Shown: positions 21,754 through 34,063 of the stretch, in pieces
Position numbering within the stretch: the first letter of the stretch is position 1
Layout of the letters: the number at the start of each line of letters is the position of its first letter
NCBI GenBank assembly: GCA_958510875.1
Contig: OY294068.1
Coordinates: forward strand, 197,866,315-197,930,314
From: Endomychus coccineus
Taxonomy: Eukaryota; Arthropoda; Insecta; Coleoptera; Endomychidae
Direction of reading: 5' to 3'
Length of the DNA: 64,000 nucleotides
Position numbers and translations under genes: made by a program
Notes under the pieces: generated by a model
Databases searched by the model: none
What the model saw: only the letters and a program-made list of their open reading frames with translations
What the model was told of the DNA's origin: nothing

Positions 21754-23483
21754 TGTTATAAAAACTCTTATGAGTTTATTTTGCCCCACGTTGTGGTGAC
21801 AATTGTTAAGAAAAGGTCTTTTGGTTTATATTGCCCCACGTTGTGGTGACATTTGATATAAAAACTCTTTACTGAGTTTATTTTTTTAATTATGATTTGA
21901 ATTAATTTGAATATTTCAATATTTTGAATTCTACCGGCTAGCTTTTATTTGTATTTTAAATCTTATGTTTGTTTTAATTTGAATAATCTAATGATTTGAA
22001 TAATGAACATTTACCTTTTTTATTTTATATCTATGGAATTAAACACAATGTTCTTTGAATGCTAACTTTTAATATTCAAATTTCTATTTTTATCTCGGGT
22101 ATTAACTTCTACAATGTTGTGTTCAAATAGATCTATGATCTAACCTCAAAATGATTATTTCGATTTATCTTTGTTTACAAAGTTATAATCTACAATCTTT
22201 CTTTCAGATTTACATACAGATAATAATACAATGGAGAAATAATAAATAAACTTACGTTTAGTTTATATCCAAGAATATGTTTTTTAAAAATGTAGGCAAT
22301 GTTCACTTGGCTTGGTTTTCTTATTAATTTGATATTCACTTCATCAGAACACAATTACTTTGCTATACACAAAACACAGGTAAACAATGTTGTTACTTCT
22401 TTGGAAATCAGGAACTGTTGATACTTGTTAACTTGTCTCATTCTTTTTCAAAAGATATAAAACCTTAAATGATGTCTTGGAACGTTGTCGAAGACTAACT
22501 ATTATGCGATGCTACTTGTGAATTATGGTTATAATAACTTTTAAAAACTTTGTTCGAAGACTGGGAACACTACTTGACTTGTATAAATTACTTATTTGCT
22601 TCGGTTACTTTCAACCTTACGAAGCTATTGGAACACTTGGGTTCACCGATGTTTATCCAATAATCTAAGGTTATGGAAATCTTTTGAGTAGCTTGAGTAT
22701 CTTGACTCTTCAGATGTTGATGGCTAACTAACTTGGCTTGTCTTCAGATGCCTTTTATAGGCCTTCAAAACCGACGCTAAGTATTTTCAAAAATAACCAA
22801 TGAGGTGCTTAGTTTACCTATCAAGAATGCTTTGTTGATTGTTGAAAACTGAAAGAACTATTACATTGTTACTAGTCTGACGTCTATAAAATCGCCTCGA
22901 CCAATCAGAACTTAGTATTCTTTAAATTTTTAATTATTGGAGATTTTCATCTTATTTTAAATGATCATGATTCCTTCTTTTTAAATTCATATTGCCTACA
23001 TTTTTCCACACACTTTGGTATAAGATAACCTATGATTAGGTTATTATTAATATGATTATTCCTATAATTATTATAAATTTGACAGTTGTCATTATTAAAA
23101 ACTAATACATAATATAATATATCAATAACATTTCTTTAACATTATATAACTCAAATTTACTAATCCTAACTTATATCTACAACATTTTTCAATAGTTTGT
23201 GCTATCTCATGATAGTTTTTGTAATCATTTTAATTATGATTTCTGCCTTCGTAACACAGTACGTTTATTCACTTTCACTGAAGTTCTTGTTTTACACTTT
23301 TATTCTAATTACATTGTTGTTTATTATGTTTTACATTGTTCATTATATTATACTAACTATTATTTAACTTTTAACATTGTATTTTAATTCCATATAATAT
23401 CTTTTTTTTAATCTTTTCTGATTTTCAATGTTCAGTAAGTTCTAATTTTATCATTTTATTGTTTAGGAAATGAAATCATAACA
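21754..23483 (-). mobile_element. Solo LTR related to the Gypsy-class element (1.73 kb)
   Basis: It begins TGTTAT and ends ATAACA, a perfect inverted hexamer. It is homologous along its length to the 1620-bp LTRs at 45274 and 51597. Shared landmarks are 'ttgccccacgttgtggtgac', 'aatctttctttcagattta', 'aaccgacgcta' and 'cacactttggtata'. It is clearly diverged from them. No internal retroviral sequence adjoins it. The 'ttgccccacgttgtggtgac' segment occurs twice (21782 and 21832), against once in the full-length element's LTR. Orientation is inferred from the complete element. Confidence 0.85.
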
Positions 23484-23878
23484 GTAGATTGAATCTAAAC
23501 TAAGATTATGAAAGAAAGCGAAATTCTCAACGGTCAAATTTGAGAAAAGATTAATTACAACCAGTTATAAAGCGGCCATTATGTTAATTTTAACGAAAGT
23601 ACCTATTGTGTGGAATAAACCGCAAATAATCCAGGTAGTCTATAATCTTAGTAAACTAATAATTACTTCTAAATACGTGTCCCTGTAGTTTACCTGGAGT
23701 TTGTGGAAGTACTTGTACAGTATTGTTTTCGATGAGAGATAAATCAAAATGCAATAAATGGTCTCTATATTAGGAAGAGAAAGACTCGATTTTGTATGAT
23801 CGCTTTGCATGAAATGGTTTGCTATGGCGGATTTATCAACGTTATTAGTATGAGCATCATTGCACTTGATTTTATATT
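23484..23878 (+). repeat. ~400-bp direct repeat, copy 2
   Basis: The second copy of 21246-21655 starts immediately after the solo LTR. It is too long to be a target-site duplication, so the LTR probably sits at or near the joint of an earlier tandem duplication. Confidence 0.85.
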
Positions 23879-24362
23879 ATACCTAATTTATCAAGATCCA
23901 AAATTTTACTAAACGTAATACCTGTTAAGTGTTTTGATACAGGTTTGATATTAACTCCCTTGAAGGTATTAGTCAGTTTATTAGCAAAGATGGAATCTTA
24001 TGAATATTTTTAAATAATTTAAATGCAATGTACCCTCCATAGATAACTCTACTACCGTAGAATGAAATGTTCCGTGTTAGGTACCGAAACTATGACAAGA
24101 GCGCCGCGTGAGGATTGGAAGCGTACTAAATGATGGTTTGGAGGGAAATTCGAAGTTACACAGCACATAAATGCAAATTTTGTTTTCTTACAATTTAAGT
24201 AGGAAATGAAAGTCGATAATTTTTACCAATAGTTTTTATTCAACAACAGAGTTAGAACAGGAATATATAAAATATACATATAAATACAATTAAACATCAA
24301 AAACAATAGAAATGACTATATATAATATAATAATATAATTAAATATTGAGTTTAATGGCAAT

Positions 24363-24557
24363 GGGTTAAAACAAAAATACATAAAATATACATATGACTA
24401 GAATTGAATATCGAGACTAATTACAATGGGTTAAAACAAAAATACATAAAATATACATATAAATACAATCAAATATCAAGACTAATTACAATGAGTTAAA
24501 ACAAAAATACATAAAATATACATATAAATACAATTAAATATCGAGACTAATTACAAT
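24363..24557 (+). repeat. 65-bp minisatellite inside the P-like element
   Basis: Three tight units of 65 bp begin at 24363, 24428 and 24493, each with 'aaatacataaaatatacata' and 'cgagactaattacaatg' or close variants. A degenerate fourth unit lies upstream from about 24248. Confidence 0.85.
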
Positions 24558-24626
24558 GAGTTGTTCTGCAATTTGAAGATTTAGATATACACTTATTTTA
24601 TATAATATGACACAAATTAAACTTAC

Positions 24627-25182
24627 CATTAATTGCCATAAGGTTAATAGTCGATGCAACAGTTCTACTCAAAACTTGAGCACATATTGATACCTTCTTT
24701 TTCTTCACTTTATTAGGAGTTACATGAAACTCAGTCAATTTTGGCATTGCTCTCAAGTATCATCTAACATTATCCAGTTGCCATGCCTTTTGTATATCTT
24801 CCCATTTAGCTTTTTTTGGAGTTCCGTTTAGCGTGTAATGAACGGTTTTTGTTAGGAGGTTGTTTCTCACACCTTTCAGTAAATGTGGTGGATCATACAA
24901 TGGAATAATTTGTTGTCCATCGACTTCAAATATGAAGTCATATAATTCTTTCCCTCCTCTTGCATACTCTTCTTTCGTTTCCTTCACTAATTTGTTTATC
25001 GTCCTGACATTATTTGTACCTTGATCGCAAATTGTGGCCACCACATTGAAACCAATTTCCCTGCAAGATCGTACAATGTTTTGAATTGAACATTTAATGG
25101 TTTCAGCTTTAGCTGCTCCTCTAATAAATTGATACATAATTGGTTGTTTTCATTTTCCCTCAATACCTTGCAGCATGAAAAC
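24627..25182 (-). pseudogene. P-element/THAP9-type transposase exon with nonsense codons
   Basis: The exon is bounded by TTTCAG at 25183-25188 and a GTAAGT donor at 24626, both intact. It encodes VFMLQGIEGK, then a stop, then KQPIMYQFIRGAAKAETIKC, NVVATICDQGTNNVRTINKL, IIPLYDPPHLLKGVRNNLLT, a second stop, and LRAMPKLTEFHVTPNKVKKK. The CDQGTNN and DPPHLLKGxRNNLL blocks are hallmarks of the RNase H-like catalytic region of P-element and THAP9 transposases. The protein is a GTP-dependent cut-and-paste recombinase. Both lesions are TGA, consistent with TGG and CGA codons hit by single transitions. The frame is otherwise intact, so inactivation looks recent compared with the element at 2614. Confidence 0.85.
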
Positions 25183-25494
25183 CTGAAAGAGTGTCAATGA
25201 GAGAAATTCAATTATTTTCATTCACCTATAGTTTACCTGTACATGATTAGCTATATATATAATATTGTATAAATAGCGTGTATTTGTTGTTATGGAAACA
25301 AAATCCACAAATGAATTAAACATGGCTACTATTGAAAAACAATAACAATCGCATGCGCATTATAATTTCTATTAATTTCGGACGCTTGACGCGCCCTCCC
25401 GTGTTTTGGAAGCGTAAATACTTGACGGTTTTGGTCCCTTCCATAAGACATTTCATTCTACGGTAGTAGAGTTATCTATGGTACCCTCGTAGGC

Positions 25495-25800
25495 TCCTCT
25501 GGAGAGCATGGTGATGTCATCCGCATTACTTACCACTTCAATACCAGCACGGTTCAATCTTACTTATAGCTCATCCACCACCAAACTCCATATAAAAGGG
25601 GGGAGAGTACTTGTACCCTTCTGATGCAGACTTTCAGAGAACAAACTTACCACGACGTGGAAAAAGTGTCTACATTCAAGGGTGTTTATAATCCACCCTA
25701 TTGGCTCTCGCGGGGTACTATGTCTCTCCCCCGCTTGTTTAGTAGAGCTCCTAGAGGTTTTGTTAAAGACTATGCCCAAGAAGGCACTATTGATTTGTGA
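25495..25800 (-). pseudogene. R1/I-type LINE reverse transcriptase fragment
   Basis: Minus-strand frames read IVFNKTSRSSTKQAGERHST and REPIGWIINTLECR. These are followed by LPPFIWSLVVDEL and VRLNRAGIEVVSNADDITML. This is the RT palm from before motif B through the catalytic box, with NADD in place of YADD and a damaged PQG region. It starts seven bases beyond the P element's right target duplication, so the P element may have inserted in or beside an older LINE. One strand break and one stop are visible. Confidence 0.65.
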
Positions 25801-25814
25801 TTTGTTCACAGTTA

Positions 25815-26015
25815 TTCAGTGTAGTGTTTATTTGTAGTAATGTGATCATATTGTATGTTGTTATCATTTTATTATTTTTTAAGAAGGAATTTTATTTTTT
25901 GTTGCATTTTATAAATAATGTGCAGCAAAAAGTTTATATTTATTTATATACCCACTTATACAGCTTGTGTTATTTTGTTTTGCCCCACCCTACGAAAAAT
26001 TCTGTTGGCGCCTAT
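25815..26015 (+). repeat. Dispersed ~200-bp repeat, copy 2
   Basis: This is the opposite-orientation partner of 13690-13870, from 'cagtgtagtgtttatttgta' to 'tacgaaaaattctg' and 'gcgcctatg'. Confidence 0.6.
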
Positions 26016-28930
26016 GAACCCAAGTAACAAAAGTTGTTCAGATAACCAATAGAAATAAATATCATCCAAGTATAAGAGTATTCTATTGTATTATAGGGGA
26101 GGAAAGTCACCGTCTTATTCATATATCACAAGCAAAAGTGCAAAGTGCAATATTAATAAATACCTAGCTGGTCCTCTGTAAAGCATCCACGGCCATCTAG
26201 GCGTTGTATTTGAGATTCATTGCGATGTCTTAGGTCTATTATTGGTTTCTTCTATTGTATTACAGCCATTATTGAACTCGAAAGCAATGTTTTATCTAGA
26301 TGGGTTCTGTTTTTTGTTCTACCTACTTTCACAATAGCACAACTTTATTCCACTCCAACAAATGAGAAGGAAGATCTCGCAGTAACATCAACACATCATG
26401 GAAGGTTTAGCTAAATAATTGCAAACGAAATTTCGGAATAAACATATCGCATTATTTATATATTGTGGACATGCTGTTTGTCTTCTGCGCTGTATTTTAA
26501 ACGGGCCGACTCGTGTACCACGTTCCTACGGGGCATTGAAAATTGATAAATAGAAGAATACAAGACGAGCGTCTGCAACATAAAAGAACAGCATCGCTGT
26601 AAATAAAAAGCTTTTTCATTTAGAAATATCTCCAAGTAACATATATTCCGCTCCGAACATTTATATTGAGCGAACGATGTTCGAGAAAACAGAAAAATTA
26701 CCCTGTTTTGAAGGTGACGCCGACATTATTGCAACAGTGAACTTTCTGAAACCTTTCACAATCTAGCGCGATATCACTATGTAAAGTATAGTTTTGATCT
26801 ACTTTAAACGTAATTTGCATGCGATATAAGCTATTCGTACATAATCGGGAAATACTTCATTGGCAATGATCAATATTTGTCGTTCTCATACAAACTTCAT
26901 TGGAAGATGGAATCAACGAATGAACATTTAGTCTTCGTCGCTACGTCACAATGTTATTCACACTAACACCACCTTCATGGTAGAACGGCCGTTATGTAAA
27001 GGTGATGACGTTACGATCATCCGTATCTAGCAGATTTATTTATTTGTGATTATAAGTACCTGATTTATAGCTTCAATTTGAATGTTATTAGCAAATATGC
27101 ATGTGAACGATAATTATTTTGCCAGCACTATGTGATATATCAAAGAGATTCATCCTAAATTGGGTAACTCACAATATTCTATTTTCTTATGTTATAATAA
27201 TGTTTATTGAATATAAACATACAACACAATTGTTATACTTATTATAGAATAACAAATGATGAGTCGACAAGGTTCCGACCATGAGTGCATGACATGAGTG
27301 TCAATGCCAGCTCTTAAGTCAACCTTCGCCGAAGTGTAATATAAATAGAGGAGCAAGGCTTCTCCCTTAAGAATAGATGTTCAAGTACATTAGATGCTAG
27401 TAAGAAGTACGTTGATTAAGTACATTAAGTTCATTAAGGATTAGGTTCATTAAGTTCGGTATGTTCTTAGTCATTCTAAGTTAGTACAATGTACATTTCG
27501 TATCCAGTGTTGTGATTCCAACCATCTGCTCTCATGTCTAAGTTCCATTCGAAACTTTCACCATAACCCAGCACCGAACCTGTTAACTGATAAGACATGA
27601 CATTCCTTGCAAGCCAAAGGATGAACGCTTGTTCAGATATTATAGGGGCGACACTGATAGATCCTAGAGAGACCTGTACTATCTTTGTGGATTAGATTAA
27701 TTTGTAACGAAGTCATTTTTAAAAAGCAGTCTCCTGCCTAAATCAATTAGAGTACGTAGGTTCAATCTGCTTTCCTCTAGGAGAATTTTAACTCTTGTTC
27801 TAGAAGGGTTTATAATGAAAGCTTAAGAGTGGACTGAGCCCAGCAACAAAACCCTAATTATCACCATCTTTTCGGGCAGAGCTGGAGTGCCATTTTAAGT
27901 AGGTAGAAACAAATCTGTTGAATTTGTTCCTGATAGTCTGTTGCTTTCAGCTAAAACATAACAGATTCCTGTCTAGATTACCATCAAGACACTGACTCAA
28001 TACTTTTTGAAGATTGGTTTCAACATCGTCTTTTTCAAAATATACCCAAAAATAGATTCTATTGAACAATGGTAGTATAGTGGTCAAGTAAAAATGTTGA
28101 CTAGTTCTAACAGCACCAAAGCCGACAATCAAAATTTTATGATAAATAATAATATTTATTGTGGAAAAACGAAACATCTGTCTGGAACTATAAGTTTGTG
28201 ACGTTACTGTTGTACTGGCAAAAGATAACATGAGATAATTGAGCAGTATTCACATATTCATTTACTTCTTATTCTCTCACAACGATGATAACTATCTACA
28301 GATGACTCCCTATGTTTCAGTGCCGCTGTAGTCTAACATAATGTTTTAAAAAGTCTGGGAAACGTATTATCTCTCGTTTGTTCTAAGAATGTTAATTTTC
28401 TGTTCCAGTTTGAATTTCCTAAAGGATTTATCAGCTTTGTACGCTTTGACAACAGAATACTCCTTTACTTGCAATGCAGAACCTTTGAGAGTTCAGTAAA
28501 CAAAGAATAGAATCGAATTAAATCCTAATGTAATTAAATATCAAATACGCCAAACGGGGCCAGAATTAGTAACCACGGTTGAATAAACGTTGGAGATGCT
28601 TCCTAGCATTTTAAGCTCAGCTCTTCTGAGCTTTCAATTAGACATATTACGTTTTGAATTATAATTTTACCATACTCTCAAAATTTTTTCTGGAGAATTC
28701 ACCATAATCGCTCAAAAATCAGTGAGCAATTGGATTTTTTTGGGCAAATACCCACATCAACTTCTGTGTATACGACGCCATGATGGATTTGTCATGCAGA
28801 GGCGGACCCAGGAATTCTTCCTAGGAGAGAAAATATATCATAATGTATAATATTAACTGAATAAACACAAAATCGTTGAATTTGAAGATAAGGTTAATTT
28901 CGGATGAAACGGAAAATAAACAATTACACA
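26016..28930. other. No recognised gene; a TATA-like segment and a ribozyme fragment
   Basis: An open frame at 26220-26414 has a hydrophobic stretch (WVLFFVLPTFTIA) but no family I recognise. At 27341 'taatataaatagaggagc' looks like a TATA box with plausible downstream start sequence, as in an LTR or short promoter; LTR boundaries were not found. At 28171-28191 the plus strand carries GAAACATCTGTCTGGAAC, the 3' half of the hammerhead family, without the CUGAUGA half. Confidence 0.4.
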
Positions 28931-29886
28931 TACAGGCTGTTTATAACTCGTAAAAACTTTAAAGGATGAAACTTTGACTAATTGTAAGATAAAAAGTTCA
29001 TATGAACATGGATCCGCAACGGCTTGGTTCTTGAGATACAGCGCGTACAAAAAAAATTTTATTTTATTTTTTGATTATATATTTGTTCAACAACATGGCA
29101 ACTTGACGAAATTCGGGATACTGGGAGTATTAATCACGAGAAACTCAAATATTTACTTGGTTTCTTATTTAATATTAGAGGCCGCCACATACAGTGTTGT
29201 ACTTGGATTGAAATAACCATAACTTTTTTGTCTCACACTGTATGTAATTTTTGCCTAAACAGTTATTCTACATTTGATTTCACATACTAAAAATACTGTC
29301 ATTATTTACCGCTGAAAACAGCCGTTTTGGAAAAAAATGGGTCTAAAGTTAAGCCTGGGTTGGAATTTTGTTAAGTAGAATTTTAAAAAATAAGTGATTA
29401 AATGTGTCTTATTGAGTGTATTGTGATGTGACTAACTAACTACAAATAAGTTGATAATATTTACAATAATTGCTGAAAATAACCACCGCCTAGTGCAACG
29501 CATGCATCAATTCGCCTTAACATCGATTGACGAACTCTTTCGAATATACCGTATGTCTAATTAATGATCGCACACGATTCAAACATCTTGTCTCTTAGAT
29601 CTTGTTCATTTTGGATTTGAATTTTTTAAACTAGTGACGTCTAGTAATCTAAAAGATTAAAATCAGGTGATCTGGGAGGCCAGGCTTGCGGTTCCGCTCT
29701 TCCTATCCAACTGTTAATTTTCATCCAGAAATCGGCCCGCAACCAAACTAAAGTGTAGTCAGTCTAAAATGAACAGGATATTTGAATCGTGTGCCATCAT
29801 TAATTAGACTTAAGGTATATTCGAAAGAGTTCGTCAATCGATGTTAAGGTGAATTAAAGCATGCGTTGCTTTATGAAGAGCCTGTA
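28931..29886 (-). mobile_element. Rearranged mariner-type element
   Basis: The ends read TA-caggct at 28931 and agcctg-TA at 29886, giving TA duplications and short inverted termini. The 28933-29220 part has the layout of a mariner 3' region ('ctcgtaaaaactttaaagga', 'gttcttgagatacagcgcg'). A transposase tail lies at 29460-29760. An inverted copy of about 100 bp of that tail forms the right end (29766-29870). The transposase N-terminus and catalytic core are missing. The inverted internal duplication suggests aberrant repair during transposition. Confidence 0.65.
29460..29760 (-). pseudogene. Mariner-type transposase C-terminal fragment
   Basis: Minus-strand frames read WIGRAEPQAWPPRSPDFNLL then D, the block before and including the third catalytic aspartate region in mariner-type DD(D/E) transposases. 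Further on comes EQDLRDKMFESCAIIN, a stop, YGIFERVRQSMLRRIDACVA and GGYFQQLL with a stop. At least one nonsense codon and one frame break show it is dead. Confidence 0.7.
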
Positions 29887-31289
29887 TAGCGATATAATTA
29901 AAGCCATCCATTACGACAGTGCTCATAATGAAAATTAATAGGTGTAGTAGAACGGATTATAAGAAATTGAGACTTCGATTCAGATTTAATTCCGCCCTTG
30001 AATTTTTTCTTGCAAAACCCTTATTATTCGTTCGCAAACCACCATTTGGGAACCGCTGGTCCATAATAATGTACTATTATCAGGGATGGATAATGCGGGT
30101 AGAACATCATTGTACATCATATCTAGACAGTTGAGTCGACTCTCAAACTGAACGAAGTCCTTTCTGCTAATAATTGAATGCGACAAGTGCCTAATAAGCG
30201 GATTTATTCTGCTGAAGTATCGCTGTAATAATAATAAAGTGTATTTTCGACTTTGTTATCTTGGAACAGCGCGCCATATAATGTATATAGGCAATCAAAA
30301 ATAATGATGTATTGAACAACTGTACAGTAAGTCCGCTTTGTTACATTTCACGTTGCCTTGTTAAAGAACTATGTTAATAAAATACTGAAATGCATTTCCA
30401 ATTTAAATTTTATTCTTTTGATATCTGAATTTAACGAGGTGTTGAATTTTTAATAAATTTCCTATGCAAAATTGTAAATTGAAGCGGGAATAAGACCTTG
30501 GCAGATCCTTGGATCTACAACGTTATTAGAGGCAATATAAACTTCAGTTTCGGAATAGAAATTGGAAGCTTATCCACTGTACATTCCATAATTCTACAAG
30601 TCTAATTATACATTATGTGAATTCTTTTAAGAACGATTCTTCATACACTAGAGACACTATGCTTAATTTAAGCATAGAATCTCAGAAGGTGGAACACTCT
30701 TCACTCATGGACTCCTAGAGTCCTAATGGGCAGAGCCATAACAGCAGAAGGTACGAGGGCCGGAGTCTTTGGGCACAGAACCAAATACTCGGTACCCATT
30801 GGTGACCAATATCTTTCGAGCAATTGAGATTTGTGCACGAGTCATCATGTCTAATAGCCGAACAAGAAAAAAAGCGCTGAGCTAAAGCATCACTAAATTA
30901 TGGTCCTCACCAGCAAAACCAACTAAACACCTTCCACTGAGTTCCAAGACATACAGGACGTTCTTGCACGTAAGGTAGCAGGAATGACGTTGATAGGACT
31001 GAAACTCTTCTGCAGTGTACAAGCGATCTTCCTAGCATAATTCAAAAAACTCAGTACTGAAAATTGTAGTCCTTTTCGGGGACATAGTCCAAGATCATCC
31101 TAGATGAATTCAGGATGAAAATGACGTTTTAGGAAGTATGAGGGGAAAAGGAGTAACCTATCAAGCATAATAGGATTCATGACCTTTATTGTCAACATCT
31201 TAATATTTTGTAAGCACACCTATAGTAACCTGACAGTTCACAATACTTCAAATCATTCTTTACAATATACAGTAGCAGGCCACAATAGT
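29887..31289. other. No recognised gene
   Basis: Short open frames without domains. The opening ~60 bases may be older element sequence, but nothing can be assigned. Confidence 0.35.
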
Positions 31290-32450
31290 TTCATACACAG
31301 ACTAGTGTAGACTATAACATTTCATTAAATAAACTGGAAAAGCTAGGTTTCAGAGGAGTGGTATTTAATTCAATACATACTTACTAGATAGAACACATTA
31401 TGTCATTTCTAAGAGGGCAAATGGCGAGGAGATGAAGTCAGAGATGCAGAGAACTCATAACGGTGTCCCTCAAGGCTCCATATTGAGTCCACTTCTCTTC
31501 ATAGTTTATACAATTGACCTACATGCATCAATGAAAGAACACCCACAGCAGTTTGCCGATGACTCAATAACGGTACCAACAGAGGATGCTATTTTGGAAA
31601 GGAATATATTTCAAATCATTGATGCTGCTGAAGACTGGTTTCACAAAAATAACTTAAGAATGAATAAACATAAAACTCAGGTCATCAAATTTGGATATAC
31701 ATCGACCATAAGAGCACTTCGGCTGATACCGTTACTGATTTGGCGTGTGTGAACCATACCACTTTTTTAGGTATAATTATTGATTCACGATTAGATTGGT
31801 ATGAACAAGTGAATAAAGTAGTGAGAACGCTATCAAGATATTGTTTTTCCCTAAAAAAGATTTCAGTCTTAGTGAACACTGAAGCAGCGTTAACTGCTTA
31901 TCATGCGTTTGTGCAGTCAACACTGAGATATGTGATATCTTCACTCATTAAAACCAGCATCTATTTCAGGAACAGGCCAAAAATCATGATCATAATACAA
32001 GAACAACAAATAACTACATCTGCAATAAACTTAATTATACATATCTCCAGAAAAATGTACAATATAGCATAATAAAAATTTATAATAAAACTCCCCAATC
32101 ATTGAAAATTACCATTAAATCATCTCAAGAACGATTTGAAATCTCTACTTGTAAAACGAGGACAAAGATATTTGAGCTATTCCTATTTCTAAGTATTCCA
32201 AGTCACTTTAGTCATATCTGTATGTATCGTTTCCATTTCAATGTACTGGACCTATAAAAATTTTAATCTGTTTATGCACAGTTATTTTTATTTACGATGA
32301 CAAATGTATTGTAATTCATATCTATATAAAATTTTAACTTGACGTGGTCTACATCTCATTGAGGTATTCTTCCATATATTGAGGTATTCTTCCATATATT
32401 TTGCTGTATTTATATTGTATCTGAGCAAGAAAAATAAACTAAACTAAACA
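31290..32450 (+). pseudogene. LINE reverse transcriptase relic (jockey/CR1-like)
   Basis: Plus-strand frames read KLEKLGFRGVVFN (~31335), then HNGVPQGSILSPLLFIVYTI at ~31450, QFADDSITV and NNLRMNKHKTQVIKFG. After a frameshift near 31730 come VNHTTFLGIIIDSRLDWYEQ and AYHAFVQSTLRYVIS. This is RT motif B to the thumb, with FADD as the catalytic box. The 3' part is AT-rich and ends in 'aaaaataaactaaactaaac' near 32450, where a 20-bp unit 'tgaggtattcttccatatat' is duplicated (~32359-32400). The 5' part is missing. Confidence 0.75.
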
Positions 32451-32579
32451 AATATCACATGAGATTTTCGATTGTAGCGCCATCTGTTATTTTTCAGGGA
32501 CTGTTCACATTGCCCTCGTATTAGGAAGCTCTTAGTACTTCGTAATATACAGTCACATTTATTCATTAAGCATTTTATT

Positions 32580-32660
32580 TAAGTTGGTCACTTAATGTAA
32601 TAGCATCCAAAAATAAGCTTACAATTAACCTACTAGAATTTCCGCTTGAAGGTAATATCA
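32580..32660 (+). repeat. Single monomer of the 55-kb satellite
   Basis: 'gtaatagcatccaaaaataa', 'cttacaattaac' and 'ccgcttgaaggtaatat' match the monomers at 55250-55930. It is a lone dispersed copy. Confidence 0.65.
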
Positions 32661-34061
32661 CATACAAAATTGATAGATATCGAAAAAGGGAGGTATTGAA
32701 AAAGATATGCTTGGCAGTAATATATCTTCTTATATCATCTTTCTAAAATTATTTAAAGTTGAGGAATTAGTTGGGCCCAATTTCTATTCGCCTTCTTGAA
32801 CAATTAATATTAAAATAGTTTTTTAATTTATATTATTTTCAAGCTAATCCAAAATATTACATATTGAATAATCCATATTTGATTATAGAATTAAAAGGTG
32901 AAATGCTGATATTACTACGCGGCTTATAACAGTTCTAATCCGTATACTTCCAGAAGAAAACTTCCGAATGAGGATACGTAGTTACCGATAAATATTCATC
33001 TGATAACGATATCTTGGGAAATGCAGCATTAATTATGGTTTGTGAATAACGAAGAGTGGATGGCTTCGAGGCATTATTAGAATGTGCTAGAATATATGGC
33101 TCGAAACACGAAAACGAGAGTTGCTTCGATGGGAGAAGAAAACACGGGAGAATAAATAAGGGTTGTCAGAATCTTTGAATTGTATTTTATTTACAGAAGC
33201 AATTTGTTTGGCATCAAAAGTCTCAGATCTAAAGAGCAAGTTACAAAGTCGACCCTATTATCTACAAAGCTTCTCGGAAAATCCTATAAATAATAACTAA
33301 TGCTTTCTACTCACGTAACTAATCTATGTGAACAAGAACACCAATAACTGCCAACTCATCAATACCTTCTTAACAAAAAATTGCTATTAAAAATTGAATT
33401 TCCTCGTAGCTTCACGAGTTCCACTCCGGAATATCTAATGGGTATGCTGGAGAAGCAGATTTTTCAAATTTATTGGTTATGTGAAACTCATTCAATTGTT
33501 ATTCCAGTAACGAAAACTCATTACTACCTGAACTAACTTAAGTTTGTTTATGTATGTATATTAGATAAAAAGAGATTCATAACACACTACATCAAATTAA
33601 ATCTAACTGTTATTTAATTTCTCTAAACATTGTTGAAATATTGCAGTGCCTTCATAGTCCGGGCAAACAAGGGATTTGTTTACGCAAATTATTGAATATG
33701 AACCGATTTTGATGAGACAAAGTGCATTCTCTTCAGAATCGTGTCTAGATCAAAGTTGAACAATGATATAGTTACGCAAATTGTTTGAATTGTTTATAAA
33801 CAATAAATTAACTAATTAATTAACTTAATTAAGGAGATTATATAAAAAGTCAGATTTGACAGTTTTTGATCGGGTTAAAGACTAATTTTGGTCAATAAAC
33901 ATACAAAATGATAAAACAACTGATTGGATCAACTCAATTTGTCATAAACGATTGGTAAACAATTGATTTATTAACAAACAGAAGATTTCGACCAAAACTA
34001 CGAGTTTGGAGTTCATTTCAACTAATTTTATGGTTGATCACGCCATTGAATGTATACCCAC
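32661..34061. other. No gene; degenerate AT-rich repeat near the end
   Basis: From about 33780 the sequence has 'gtttataaacaat'-type motifs and 'agaagatttcgaccaaaact', resembling the sequence on the other side of the long-TIR element (36180-36290). The element therefore appears to sit in a degenerate tandem repeat. Confidence 0.45.
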
Positions 34062-34063
34062 TA

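Larger units (their letters stand above)
24038..25480 (-). mobile_element. P-superfamily DNA transposon (1.44 kb)
   Basis: Perfect 33-bp terminal inverted repeats begin CATAGATAACTCTACTACCG. The flanks are an exact 8-bp duplication GTACCCTC (24030-24037 and 25481-25488). A P-type transposase exon lies inside on the minus strand (24627-25182). The first eight bases resemble those of the element at 2614, so both belong to one superfamily, although the rest of the TIRs differ. A 65-bp minisatellite occupies the 3' half. THAP and N-terminal exons are missing, so this is an internally deleted, non-autonomous copy. Confidence 0.9.

Noticed and set aside
26220..26414. Short ORF with a hydrophobic segment as a secreted or membrane peptide.
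   Set aside because: No Kozak-like or splice support and no family resemblance; chance ORF length.
27240..27560. Solo LTR or promoter around the TATAAATA at ~27345.
   Set aside because: No matching termini, target duplication or second copy could be found in the window.
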